Part shown: piece by piece, positions 1 to 7,530 of the stretch
Layout: every line of letters begins with the position of its first letter
Numbering within the stretch: position 1 is the first letter of the stretch
Source: Campylobacter sp. MIT 21-1684
GTDB lineage: Bacteria; Campylobacterota; Campylobacteria; Campylobacterales; Campylobacteraceae
Direction of reading: 5' to 3'
DNA: 64,000 bases
NCBI RefSeq assembly: GCF_026241315.1
Contig: NZ_JAPHNA010000004.1
Location: 1-64,000, forward strand
Program-made: the position numbers and the translations under genes
Notes under the pieces: model-generated
The model's database searches: none
What the model saw: the letters and a program-made list of their open reading frames with translations, nothing else
What the model was told of the DNA's origin: nothing

Positions 1-116
1 TGCTTTAGAATCTCTCAATTTAGAACACTCTAAATTACAATACTAAGTAACTTTTCAATATATTTTTTCCTTATTTTTTAAGAATAGGCGATTTTAACAT
101 AATTTTAAAGCTTAAA

Positions 117-312
117 TCATAATTTAAGGTAAAGAATTCTTGGAAAATTACAATGTTCATCTTCATCAAAAGTATCACTTCGATTTTTTAGAAAAATCTT
201 GACTATTTTTAATTTCATTTTCAAGTAAAAATTCTAAAATTCAGGTATGAGGATGGGATAGTTACATTACAATCATCAATAGTAAGATCTTTATCAAAAT
301 GAGTAACAGGAA
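117..312 (-). pseudogene. possible decayed coding remnant at the left edge
   Basis: The first 318 bases contain no intact gene. On the minus strand, codon-like stretches can be joined across two frame changes: one of about 24 codons next to yggS (reading LPVTHFDKDLTIDDCN and on), one of about 19 codons, and one of about 20 codons ending at a TGA at 117-119. Each piece is short but has a protein-like composition. The pieces abut the start of yggS, so the 5' part of the old gene would be missing. I do not recognise the product. It could equally be chance open sequence in AT-rich DNA. Confidence 0.25.
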
Positions 313-318
313 GTAAAA

Positions 319-948
319 ATGACATTAGAACAAATTCTGGATAAAACAAAAAATGTTCGTTTAGTTGCTGCAAGCAAGCACATTGATTTAGATATTATAA
401 AAGAATTGTACCTCCAAGGCATTACAGATTTTGGAGAAAATCAAGTTCAGGCTTTAGCCAATAAAAAAGAAATGATACAAAATGAAAAAATACAATGGCA
501 TTTTATAGGTACTTTACAAAGAAATAAAATTAATCTTTTACTTAAACAAAAACCCGTTTTATGGCATTCTTGTAATAGTTTAAAAATAGCTAAAGCAGTC
601 AATGAGAGACTCAATTACACCCTTGATACCCTTCTTGAAATCAATACAGCGAATGAAAAAACAAAAAGTGGTATTGAAAGTTCTCGTGCAGAAGATGAAT
701 ACTTACAAATTAAAGAAGAATGCCCCAAACTCAATCTTTGCGGAGTAATGAGCATAGGCTCTCATAGTGATAAAGAAAGTGAAATTGCAAAAAGTTTTGA
801 AACAACCTTTTTATTCTTTCAAAAGTTTCAAAAATATGGAGCAAGAATTTGCTCTATGGGTATGAGTAATGATTTCGAATTAGCTATAAAATGCGGTTCA
901 AATATGGTACGTTTAGGAAGTATTTTATTAAAAAGTTATAAAAATTAA
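319..948 (+). CDS. YggS/PLPHP family pyridoxal-5'-phosphate-binding protein
   Basis: This is a PLP-homeostasis protein of the YggS/PROSC family: a single alanine-racemase-like TIM barrel that binds PLP but has no known catalysis, and that affects vitamin B6 and amino/keto acid balance in the cytoplasm. Visible family signatures are LVAASK with the presumed PLP lysine at K20, FGENQVQ, WHFIGTLQRNK, a KSGI turn and, near the C terminus, SMGMSNDFELAI followed by MVRLGS. At 209 residues it is at the short end of the family. It stands alone on the plus strand, convergent with flaC, and the two share a hairpin terminator. A TACAAT at 268-273 could be its -10 box. The family assignment is firm; the physiological role is inferred. 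Confidence 0.9.
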   Translation: MTLEQILDKTKNVRLVAASKHIDLDIIKELYLQGITDFGENQVQALANKKEMIQNEKIQWHFIGTLQRNKINLLLKQKPVLWHSCNSLKIAKAVNERLNYTLDTLLEINTANEKTKSGIESSRAEDEYLQIKEECPKLNLCGVMSIGSHSDKESEIAKSFETTFLFFQKFQKYGARICSMGMSNDFELAIKCGSNMVRLGSILLKSYKN

Positions 949-977
949 AAAACCTTTTAAAAAATTTAGGTTTTTTA
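946..977. terminator. bidirectional hairpin terminator between yggS and flaC
   Basis: A perfect 10-bp inverted repeat, TAAAAAACCT (946-955) and AGGTTTTTTA (968-977), flanks a 12-base AT loop and begins at the yggS stop codon. The A-run in one arm and T-run in the other give a U-tract on either strand. It separates two convergent genes. Confidence 0.75.
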
Positions 978-983
978 GATATT

Positions 984-1733
984 TTATTGAAGTAAAGCTG
1001 CTATGTTATTTTGCAAAGCCATATTGGACTGCGCTGCAATAAAAGCATTAGCATTTTGTTTGAGATAATTCGCATTAAAATCATTAATATTTTGAGCAAT
1101 ATCATTATTAAGTAAATTATTCTCAGCAGCTTTTGTGTTAATACTATTTTGTACACTAGCGTTAATATTTGAAGTAATAGCATTTATGCCAGAGCCTATT
1201 TCAGATCTAAGAGAAGAAAGCTGATCCATAAAACTTGTAATGCTATCTTGATTGTCAATACTTAAGCTGTTTGCAGAAAGAGCGTTTAAATTTGAAGTCT
1301 CCATTCCACTACCTACAACAAAATCCATAGTTTGAAATACATTTTTACCATTGTAATTTGTATTATTAAAAGAATCTTCAATAGATGTTTGAAGTCGTTC
1401 AGCTTCAGTTCTTAGCATATCTTTTTGAGCATCACTTAAAGCAGCATTGTTTAATTTTACAGAAAGTTGATTCAATTTATCAGCACTTTCAGAAATACCC
1501 GCTAAAGCAGAGTCTGCTATCTGTAAAACACCGATTGCATCATAGGCATTAGCTATTCCTTGATCTATTGTGCTTGACTGCATTCTCAAAGAATCTGCAA
1601 TTCCTAAATCGGCACTATCAATACCGCTAATAGCTCTTGTCGCTGCGATATTTCCTAAAGCTTTATCACTTGCCTTTTGAGCATTGTTAAGATAATAATT
1701 TTGCTGCATCATATTTGCTTCATTAATCTTCAT
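984..1733 (-). CDS. flaC: FlaC, secreted flagellin-like protein
   Basis: FlaC is a flagellin-related protein without the central variable region. In C. jejuni it is secreted through the flagellar export apparatus and acts on host cells rather than building the filament. The 249-residue product has the flagellin D0/D1 N terminus (MMQQNYYLNNAQKASDKAL, SGIDSADLGIADSLR) and the matching C terminus (INASVQNSINTKAAENNLL, ending NNIAALLQ). Nothing lies between the two conserved halves except a short SFNNTNYNGKNVFQ-type linker. I take the ATG at 1733, because AAGGA lies 6 bases upstream; an adjacent in-frame GTG at 1736 would add one residue. It follows the DUF4149 gene by under 20 bases, and a TATAAT within that gene's 3' end could give it its own promoter. 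Confidence 0.93.
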   Translation of the reverse strand: MKINEANMMQQNYYLNNAQKASDKALGNIAATRAISGIDSADLGIADSLRMQSSTIDQGIANAYDAIGVLQIADSALAGISESADKLNQLSVKLNNAALSDAQKDMLRTEAERLQTSIEDSFNNTNYNGKNVFQTMDFVVGSGMETSNLNALSANSLSIDNQDSITSFMDQLSSLRSEIGSGINAITSNINASVQNSINTKAAENNLLNNDIAQNINDFNANYLKQNANAFIAAQSNMALQNNIAALLQ

Positions 1734-1752
1734 CACTAATCCTTGCTTAATA

Positions 1753-2229
1753 TTATTTTGAATTATTATAGTATTTAAAGCTTAAAAAATACAAAAACAC
1801 CTGAAGCATAGCGAGTATTTTTATTACCACTTCACTTGCCGAATGAATAGATTGAAATTCACTGCTTGCAACCATATTTTCGCCTAAGCTTTGTAAAGAA
1901 AGTATAGTTGGAATAAAATAAAAAGTAAAAACCAAGCTTAAGAGCAAAATAAGAATTGAAAGCATTAAAGTCGAAAATCGAAGTTGAAATTTGTGAGTAT
2001 TTTTAAAAAATGAATACAATTCAAAAAGAAAATGTAATACCGACACAACCACAAGAACAAAACTCATTTGAGTAAATATTTTACTCATCATCAAACCACT
2101 TTGAAAACGACTTAAAACACCCTCACCGATTAGATCTTGTGGATAAAAAATAACAGGTGCAACAACAATCCCTAAGATAAGCTCCACACCTATCATAGCA
2201 GCAAGTAAAAATAAATTAATAGCTTTCAT
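1753..2229 (-). CDS. DUF4149-type integral membrane protein
   Basis: A 158-residue hydrophobic protein with about four predicted membrane helices: residues 5-28, 50-70, 83-107 and a C-terminal segment around 135-152. The N-terminal helix with IGVELILGIVVAPVIFY resembles the DUF4149/TMEM205-like family, whose function is unknown. It sits between prmC and flaC in the same order as in C. jejuni (flaC, membrane protein, hemK/prmC, M48 protease, from memory). The start is preceded by AAGGAG at good spacing. No catalytic residues are apparent. The family call rests on pattern recall and is moderate. Confidence 0.75.
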   Translation of the reverse strand: MKAINLFLLAAMIGVELILGIVVAPVIFYPQDLIGEGVLSRFQSGLMMSKIFTQMSFVLVVVSVLHFLFELYSFFKNTHKFQLRFSTLMLSILILLLSLVFTFYFIPTILSLQSLGENMVASSEFQSIHSASEVVIKILAMLQVFLYFLSFKYYNNSK

Positions 2230-2241
2230 TGTTTTTTCTCC

Positions 2242-3063
2242 TTAAAAAATTTTTTCATTAAAAATTTCATTCTTTGCGATTGCCACAAAAACTCTATCAA
2301 AATTCCTTTCATCTTTAAAAAAATGAGATTTAAAATTATTTGTACATAAAATTTTATGTACAATTTCTTTTTGATCATAACCAAATTCGCAAGCTAGAAA
2401 TCTAACATTTTTATTTCTAGCAAAAAGTATGATTTTTTCTAAAATTTCATACCCAAGTTCGCCTCCAAAAAGAGAATCTTGTGGTTCATTTTGCACCCAA
2501 ATATCAAGTTTATAGTCATTTTTTATATAAGGCGGATTGGAAAAAATGAGTTCAAAGTCTTCCTGTATAAGTTCAAAATTACACAGCTTAAACTCTATCA
2601 AATGTTCTACTTTATGCAATTTTGCATTCATTTTCGCAACCTCTAAAGCAGTAGGATTAATATCACACGCTGTAATCTTGCAATTAAAAATTTTAGCAAA
2701 AATAATACTTAAAATCCCACTTCCAAAGCCTATCTCCAAAATCTTTTTACAAGGATATTTTTCATAAAGTTTTATTATTTTGGAGAGTAGGATTTCACTA
2801 TCATAACGAGGAATTAAAACCCTTTTTTTTATAAAAAATTCTAAACCCCAAAAAGTGGCTTTTTCAAAAATATATTCAAATGGTTCACCGTTTTTAAAAC
2901 GATTTACAAGTTGAAAATAAGGTTTTTCATCAATGTCTAAATCTTCATTAAGAAAAAGCCAGGTTCTATTTTTTTGCAAGTATTCACAAAGCAAAAAAAT
3001 AGCTTCATTTTCATAGCCTTTTAATCTTTGTTGAGCCGATTTTACAACCTGTTTAATAGTCAA
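2242..3063 (-). CDS. prmC: PrmC (HemK), release factor glutamine N5-methyltransferase
   Basis: PrmC methylates the glutamine of the GGQ motif in peptide chain release factors RF1 and RF2 with SAM, which is needed for efficient termination. The 273-residue protein has an N-terminal helical recognition domain (about 1-80), the SAM-binding loop EIGFGSGILS near residue 111, an acidic ACDINPTALEVA strand, and the NPPY signature of N5-glutamine methyltransferases with catalytic N176 in SNPPY. RYDSE near residue 87 corresponds to the conserved PR-D-E segment. Its start overlaps the stop of the upstream M48 protease gene by 4 bases, so the two are probably co-translated. Confidence is high. Confidence 0.95.
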   Translation of the reverse strand: MTIKQVVKSAQQRLKGYENEAIFLLCEYLQKNRTWLFLNEDLDIDEKPYFQLVNRFKNGEPFEYIFEKATFWGLEFFIKKRVLIPRYDSEILLSKIIKLYEKYPCKKILEIGFGSGILSIIFAKIFNCKITACDINPTALEVAKMNAKLHKVEHLIEFKLCNFELIQEDFELIFSNPPYIKNDYKLDIWVQNEPQDSLFGGELGYEILEKIILFARNKNVRFLACEFGYDQKEIVHKILCTNNFKSHFFKDERNFDRVFVAIAKNEIFNEKIF

Positions 3064-4247
3064 GTTAAAGCTTTCAGTCTTTCATAAATACTTGGATGTG
3101 AAAGATAAAAGAAAGTATATATTTTACTTGTTTTTATAAAAGCTTTATTTTCTCTAGCAAGAGCGATGAGGGCATTTTTCATATCTTCTTTACTTGTAAC
3201 CTTTGCACCATGTTGGTCAGCATTGAATTCATTTTTTCGGCTTAAAGCATTAAGAAAAGGAGAGAAACAAAAAGTAAAAATATTTCCAAAAAGAAGTAAA
3301 AGTGCAAAGACTCCCGCTTTTACATCCTCTAAAGAACTTTCTTGATAAATAAAATCTGGCAAAAAAGCAAAAATAAAAAATAAAAGAAAAACCATCAACG
3401 CTCCATTAAATAAAGCTTTTATAATATCTTTATGCACAAAATGTCCAAGCTCGTGTCCTAAAACAGCAAGCAATTCTTTCTCATTCAAAGCCTTGATAAG
3501 CGTATCAAAAAGCACCACTCTTTTATTTTTAAAAAGTCCTCCAAAATAAGCATTTAAACGTTTATCTCTCTTGCTGGCATCAATGACATAAACTCCATTT
3601 GTATTAAAACCGCATTGTTGCATTAAGTTGCTTATTTTTTCAAGCAAATTTTCATCATCAAGTTTTTGCATTTTATTAAAAAGCGGGGCTATAAGTGTCG
3701 GGTAAATAAGGTTTGCAATCAAAATAACACAAAAAGCAAAGACAGAAGCCACTATCCACCAAAAAGAACCAGAAAAATCATAGCAAAGAAGTAAAACATA
3801 GATAATACAAAAACCAAAAATTACGGTTAAAGCTAGAGTTTTTAACATATCTTTTAGAAAAAGAGTCAAACTTGTATTTGAAAATCCTTGAACTTTGTCT
3901 TTTATCAATGTTTGATAAAAACTTAATGGTACATTTAAAACAGCTCCTATAAGCACAAATGCGAGCAAGAATAAGGTATTTTCAAAACGAGAATTTTCAT
4001 CGATAAATATTTCTTTTAAAAAGACAAAACCAAAACTTATCCAAGCTATATTAATACAAAGGGTGTAAAAATTTGAAAAAAGTTTAAATTTTTCATTTTC
4101 TATGGCAATGTCAGCGGCTTTCTTGTATTCTTGTTCTTGTAAAATTTCAGCCTGTTTTTCTTTTTCATTCTGCAAAAAAGAAATTTGCTTTAAAGAAATG
4201 TAAGCACAAAGCACGCTATAAAGGCATAAAATTCCAATTAAAACCAT
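3060..4247 (-). CDS. M48 family membrane zinc metalloprotease (Ste24/HtpX-like)
   Basis: A 395-residue integral membrane protease. The zinc-binding HELGH motif starts at H265, and the third zinc ligand lies in NEFNADQHGA near residue 345, the EFxAD pattern of M48A/Ste24-type peptidases. There are about seven hydrophobic segments: an N-terminal one, several between 60 and 180, and two between 275 and 325. Ste24-like enzymes cleave membrane or misfolded proteins, but since bacteria lack prenylated CaaX substrates the substrate here is unknown. It is the first gene of the protease-prmC-DUF4149-flaC run. The upstream region has AAAAGGAAAAG before ATG as ribosome-binding site and a TAAAAT that may be the -10. 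Confidence 0.9.
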   Translation of the reverse strand: MVLIGILCLYSVLCAYISLKQISFLQNEKEKQAEILQEQEYKKAADIAIENEKFKLFSNFYTLCINIAWISFGFVFLKEIFIDENSRFENTLFLLAFVLIGAVLNVPLSFYQTLIKDKVQGFSNTSLTLFLKDMLKTLALTVIFGFCIIYVLLLCYDFSGSFWWIVASVFAFCVILIANLIYPTLIAPLFNKMQKLDDENLLEKISNLMQQCGFNTNGVYVIDASKRDKRLNAYFGGLFKNKRVVLFDTLIKALNEKELLAVLGHELGHFVHKDIIKALFNGALMVFLLFFIFAFLPDFIYQESSLEDVKAGVFALLLLFGNIFTFCFSPFLNALSRKNEFNADQHGAKVTSKEDMKNALIALARENKAFIKTSKIYTFFYLSHPSIYERLKALT

Positions 4248-4385
4248 TCTTTTCCTTTTACAAAGTTTTTGCGATTTTAACCTAATAGTAATGAAATGAA
4301 ACTTAACTAAATTTTGTGTTTTATTCGGGTAAAAATAATTTTAAATTTGCTAATCTTTTAACAGATATTTTTTTAAGGATGAAAA

Positions 4386-4574
4386 ATGTTTTTTAAGAAA
4401 AAAAAGCCAAAAAAAGAACAACAAATAAAAACTTTCGATTTGAGTCAGAAAACACTTAAGGATCCAAGATTACAAGAATTTGCTAAAAAAATGCAAAAAC
4501 TAAGCTCTAATCAAGAACAAGCAACTCTAATCGCTCAACATTTAAGCCGACTTATCAAAGCTAATAAATTGTAA
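4386..4574 (+). CDS. small basic hypothetical protein
   Basis: A 62-residue, lysine-rich soluble protein. The first 13 residues are MFFKKKKPKKEQQ, followed by a predicted amphipathic helix (PRLQEFAKKMQKL) and a C-terminal helix (QEQATLIAQHLSRLIKANKL). AAGGAT lies just upstream of the ATG, and the codon usage looks native, which supports expression. It is divergent from the M48 protease gene and convergent with purU, only 3 bases away. No family is recognised. The basic N terminus could bind nucleic acid or membrane, but that is only a guess. Confidence 0.65.
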   Translation: MFFKKKKPKKEQQIKTFDLSQKTLKDPRLQEFAKKMQKLSSNQEQATLIAQHLSRLIKANKL

Positions 4575-4577
4575 ACT

Positions 4578-5396
4578 TCAAAACACTATAGTTTTATTTT
4601 TATAAATAAAGATTTTCTCTTCAAAAACTAAATCAAGTGCTTTTGACAATACATTTCTTTCTATACTTCTTCCGGCTTGTTGCATTTCCTGCCAACTATC
4701 TTCGTGGCTTACTGGTAAAACTGCTTGTGTAATAATAGGTCCTTCATCAAGCTCATTATTAACAAAATGTGCTGTTGCTCCTATGATTTTCACTCCCCTT
4801 TCAAAAGCTTGTTTATATGGGTTAGCTCCTATAAATGCAGGAAGAAAAGAGTGATGAATGTTAATAATCTTATTTTCAAAACGTTGTACAAAATCAGGTG
4901 ATAAAATTCTCATATATTTTGCTAAAACTAAATAATCAAAATTATAATTTGAAAGGCATTTTAAAACGGCTCTTTCTTGCTCTTCTTTCATTCTGTTTTC
5001 TGTATGAATACAATGGTAAGCTATATCGAATTTTTCTACTAAAGCCCTTAAGGTATCATAATTTGAAATAACTGCTTTAATAGTAGCTCCAAGTTCATCA
5101 TTATAATGTCTTATAAGCAAATCTCCTAAACAATGACTTTCTTTTGTTGCAAAAACAACAATATCTTTTTTTCTCTTTTCGTGTAATTCTATAAAAGCTT
5201 CATTTCCTAATCTTTCTTTAAGAGTCTTTAAGAAAGCGTTTTTATCAAATTGTCCATCTAAAATTGCTCGAAAGAAAAAAAAATCCTCGCCAACAAATTC
5301 ATCATTTTTAAGGATATTAATATGGTATTGAAAAATCACATCAGAAATTTTATAAATTAAACCTTTTTCATCTTTAGTATGAATTTTAAGTATCAT
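4578..5396 (-). CDS. purU: PurU, formyltetrahydrofolate deformylase
   Basis: PurU hydrolyses 10-formyl-tetrahydrofolate to formate and tetrahydrofolate, balancing one-carbon pools and supplying formate. The 272-residue protein has an N-terminal ACT regulatory domain (about 1-80, beginning ILKIHTKDEKGLIYKISDVI) and a formyltransferase-fold catalytic domain. The hydrolase signature is NIHHSFLPAFIGANPYKQA, followed by GATAHFVNNELDEGPII with the catalytic His and Asp. Its first codons overlap the end of cca by 11 bases, and cca-purU is the order I recall in C. jejuni. Confidence is high. Confidence 0.95.
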   Translation of the reverse strand: MILKIHTKDEKGLIYKISDVIFQYHINILKNDEFVGEDFFFFRAILDGQFDKNAFLKTLKERLGNEAFIELHEKRKKDIVVFATKESHCLGDLLIRHYNDELGATIKAVISNYDTLRALVEKFDIAYHCIHTENRMKEEQERAVLKCLSNYNFDYLVLAKYMRILSPDFVQRFENKIINIHHSFLPAFIGANPYKQAFERGVKIIGATAHFVNNELDEGPIITQAVLPVSHEDSWQEMQQAGRSIERNVLSKALDLVFEEKIFIYKNKTIVF

Positions 5397-6510
5397 TTTT
5401 CACCTTTTTTAGATATTCTTTGAGTTCATTTTTTCTTGCATTTTCAAGTTCTAAACCTATCATCTTACTAGAAAAACCTTGTTTTTTTATATGCTCTCCT
5501 GTAATTTTACTTTCAAATTTACATTCAAAAAGTCCTATTTTTTTAGCTTTTTCTACTCGTTCTGCATTCCACAAGCCAAGCCATTTTTTTAAAGGCATAT
5601 GAAGAGCTATAAAAGCTAGTTCATCATCACTGATAAAATCTTTAAAATACGGCTGTTGCGTTTTTTTTAACAATTCTTTTTTTAATCTTGTATTTGCAAA
5701 AAAAAGTTTTTTGTCTAAATGAAAATAATTCAAATAAAGATATAAAAACAATCCTTCGTCTTTAATAAATTGTCTAGCATTTTCAAGCAAAATATAAAAC
5801 TCCTCATTGACTTGAGAATTTTCATAATAAAAAATTTGCTTTTCTAAATTCAATTTTTGCAAATAAAAAAAACCTAAAGACAGATACTGGGCTTGAAAGA
5901 ATTTATAGAGCTCTGAATTAATTCTTTCTTTGCTTAAATCGCTTATATCCATACTTTTCATTAATTGCAAACTCTTTGGATCTATATGAAGATTAAAACG
6001 AGCAACAAAACTAAGTGCTCTTAAAACCCTAAGACTATCCTGTTGAAAACTTTCACTATCTATATGTCTTAAAATTCTGCTTTCTAAATCTCTTACCCCT
6101 CCATAAAAGTCTAAAAATTCGTTTGTAAAGATATTGATCATTAGAGCATTGATTGTAAAATCACGTCTTTTTGCAGCTCTTTTTTCTTCTGTGCAAATTT
6201 GCACCTCAAAACCTTTATGTCCATATCCTATTTTATTTTCACTTCTTGCAAGGGCAAGATCAAATTCTTTCAATCTGTATACAAAAAAACTTTTTCCAAC
6301 ACCTGTGGCTCCAATTTTATTCATAAGCTGGTTAAAAGTATCAGGATCTATATCATAAATTTCTATATCATAATCACAAATGTTCAAACCTAGTAAAATA
6401 TCCCTTACACTACCACCAACTAAATAAGCTCTTTGAGTATAAGGCTTTAATAAATTAGCTATAAAAACAATTTTTGGATTATTTTTTAAGTCTATCTTCG
6501 ATATTAGCAA
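5386..6510 (-). CDS. cca: CCA tRNA nucleotidyltransferase
   Basis: This class II nucleotidyltransferase adds or repairs the 3'-CCA end of tRNAs. In the 374 residues the head domain shows YLVGGSVRDILLG, then the metal-binding CDYDIEIYDI with the DxD-type carboxylates. RRDFTINALMI is the family signature for nucleotide selection, and FYGGVRDLESRILRHI leads into the neck. The helical body and tail (about 200-374) are divergent and rich in aromatic residues, and I see no HD domain. It overlaps the CiaD-like gene upstream by 32 bases and purU downstream by 11 bases, so this is a compact operon. Campylobacter usually has a single cca, which should then do the whole CCA reaction. Confidence 0.93.
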   Translation of the reverse strand: MLISKIDLKNNPKIVFIANLLKPYTQRAYLVGGSVRDILLGLNICDYDIEIYDIDPDTFNQLMNKIGATGVGKSFFVYRLKEFDLALARSENKIGYGHKGFEVQICTEEKRAAKRRDFTINALMINIFTNEFLDFYGGVRDLESRILRHIDSESFQQDSLRVLRALSFVARFNLHIDPKSLQLMKSMDISDLSKERINSELYKFFQAQYLSLGFFYLQKLNLEKQIFYYENSQVNEEFYILLENARQFIKDEGLFLYLYLNYFHLDKKLFFANTRLKKELLKKTQQPYFKDFISDDELAFIALHMPLKKWLGLWNAERVEKAKKIGLFECKFESKITGEHIKKQGFSSKMIGLELENARKNELKEYLKKVKNDT

Positions 6511-6928
6511 GAAGAAACTCTAAAAAATTAATTGTGATCTCAAGTTTTGTTTCGAGTTCATCTTTTTTAATTGTATTTAAACCTTCAAAAAGTACTAAAA
6601 TACGCTCTCTAAGATTTTTTAAAAAAATATCTTCATTAAGAGTAACATTTTTATTATCTTGAATATCTAGAAGATTGCAGCCATTTTGGAGAGATTCTTT
6701 TCCTTCAATGTGAAATTCATAGATTTTTTGCTCAAGCTTATTGCTTTCTATATGATTTTGAATTTCTTCGTTTGTTTGTTTGTTAATCATTTGTTGTTCG
6801 TTTAAATCCCCATCATTTGCTTCTGTATCGTCCTGTTCTTTTTGCTTTTCAAAAGGAAACTCTTGCTTTTGCTCTATTTCGTTATTGATTTCACTAATAG
6901 TTTTTTTTGCTAAATCTTCTAAATTCAT
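6479..6928 (-). CDS. ciaD: CiaD-like hypothetical protein upstream of cca
   Basis: A 149-residue, highly charged, soluble protein. The N terminus MNLEDLAKKTISEI, an acidic low-complexity centre and the position directly before cca match my memory of C. jejuni Cj0788, the secreted invasion effector CiaD. The C-terminal third is predicted helical (KDELETKLEITINFLEFLL). It contains KK, six residues, then L-x-I, which formally fits the MAP-kinase docking pattern proposed for CiaD; that pattern is loose and proves nothing. I chose the ATG at 6928 because it overlaps the previous stop as ATGA and is preceded by AGGTGG. A GTG at 6943 would add five residues. The orthology is inferred from context and short similarity. 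Confidence 0.6.
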   Translation of the reverse strand: MNLEDLAKKTISEINNEIEQKQEFPFEKQKEQDDTEANDGDLNEQQMINKQTNEEIQNHIESNKLEQKIYEFHIEGKESLQNGCNLLDIQDNKNVTLNEDIFLKNLRERILVLFEGLNTIKKDELETKLEITINFLEFLLANIEDRLKK

Positions 6929-7170
6929 ATTTTTATCAACCACCTTTTAAATTCATTAATTTCTTCTTCATTTTTCATAGTAATGAAAAAATCAAGCATT
7001 TGAATGTTTAAATCTTTATGTTTAGACCGAAGTCCGCTAAGACGACGCACTGCATCAATGGCATTTTGATTGCTTGGATCCTCTTTTAAAATGCTTTTAT
7101 AAATTTCCAAAGCCTCATTTTTTAGTCCTTGACTTTCATAAATAAATGCTTCTGTAACCGTATTTTTCAT
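6925..7170 (-). CDS. small TPR-like protein
   Basis: An 81-residue protein with one recognisable tetratricopeptide-like helical hairpin: EAFIYESQGLKNEALEIYKS, then LKEDPSNQNAIDAVRRL. It is followed by a charged helix, ending EINEFKRWLIKI. A single TPR usually mediates a protein contact, so it may work with the CiaD-like protein encoded by the next gene, with which it shares an ATGA overlap. It heads the TPR-ciaD-cca-purU operon: AGGAAAATGA precedes the ATG and a good extended -10 lies at 7208-7216. No known name is recognised. Confidence 0.75.
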   Translation of the reverse strand: MKNTVTEAFIYESQGLKNEALEIYKSILKEDPSNQNAIDAVRRLSGLRSKHKDLNIQMLDFFITMKNEEEINEFKRWLIKI

Positions 7171-7207
7171 TCATTTTCCTAAAATTTTGACTAATGATAC
7201 AATATCG

Positions 7208-7216
7208 ATTATATCA
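7208..7216 (-). promoter_or_regulatory. extended -10 promoter for the TPR-ciaD-cca-purU operon
   Basis: On the minus strand TGATATAAT (7216-7208) is a perfect TGnTATAAT extended -10, the usual Campylobacter sigma-70 element. The predicted start is near 7201, giving a leader of about 30 bases before the ATG at 7170. Confidence 0.65.
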
Positions 7217-7530
7217 AGTTTCTTTAAATATAATTTTGAAAAAATATTTGTAGTGTTTTTTGGCATAATTTTCGTATATTATAGTTGAGTTACATTCAAC
7301 AAATAACACTAAAGTCGTGTTCTTAAATAAAAAATTAAAAATATTTATTAATTAATAAATATTTACTCTAAATATATTTAAAAACTTAATATTTTTATAC
7401 ATCAAATTGAAATTATAATCTTTTATAAAATAATTTTAAGTGAAAATTTTTCAACTTTTCATTAAAATCCTCTACATTTTTTAAACAAATTAAAAATTTA
7501 AGATAAATTTCTAAGAAAGGTATCTTTGTA
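7217..7530. other. gene-free AT-rich region with three inverted repeats upstream of the HDOD gene
   Basis: No open frame of note on either strand. After a TATTATA-like element near 7277-7283 come two small hairpins, GTTGA/TCAAC (7284-7300) and AACAC/GTGTT (7305-7321), and then a perfect 26-bp AT palindrome (7339-7364). This could be a long untranslated leader, an unannotated small RNA or just AT-rich spacer. The HDOD gene has its own Shine-Dalgarno AAAGG at 7516-7520. Confidence 0.4.
7339..7364. repeat. perfect 26-bp AT-only palindrome
   Basis: Each strand reads the same 26 bases, centred between 7351 and 7352: AAATATTTATTAA and its complement, with no spacer. It lies about 170 bases upstream of the HDOD start codon. 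In DNA this AT-rich such palindromes can arise by chance, so its role as operator, cruciform or terminator is unproven. Confidence 0.6.

Noticed and set aside
7261-7280. Possible sigma-54 promoter, TTGGCATAATTTTCG, upstream of the HDOD gene.
   Set aside because: The -24 GG is present but the -12 GC is missing at the right spacing, so the match is not convincing.
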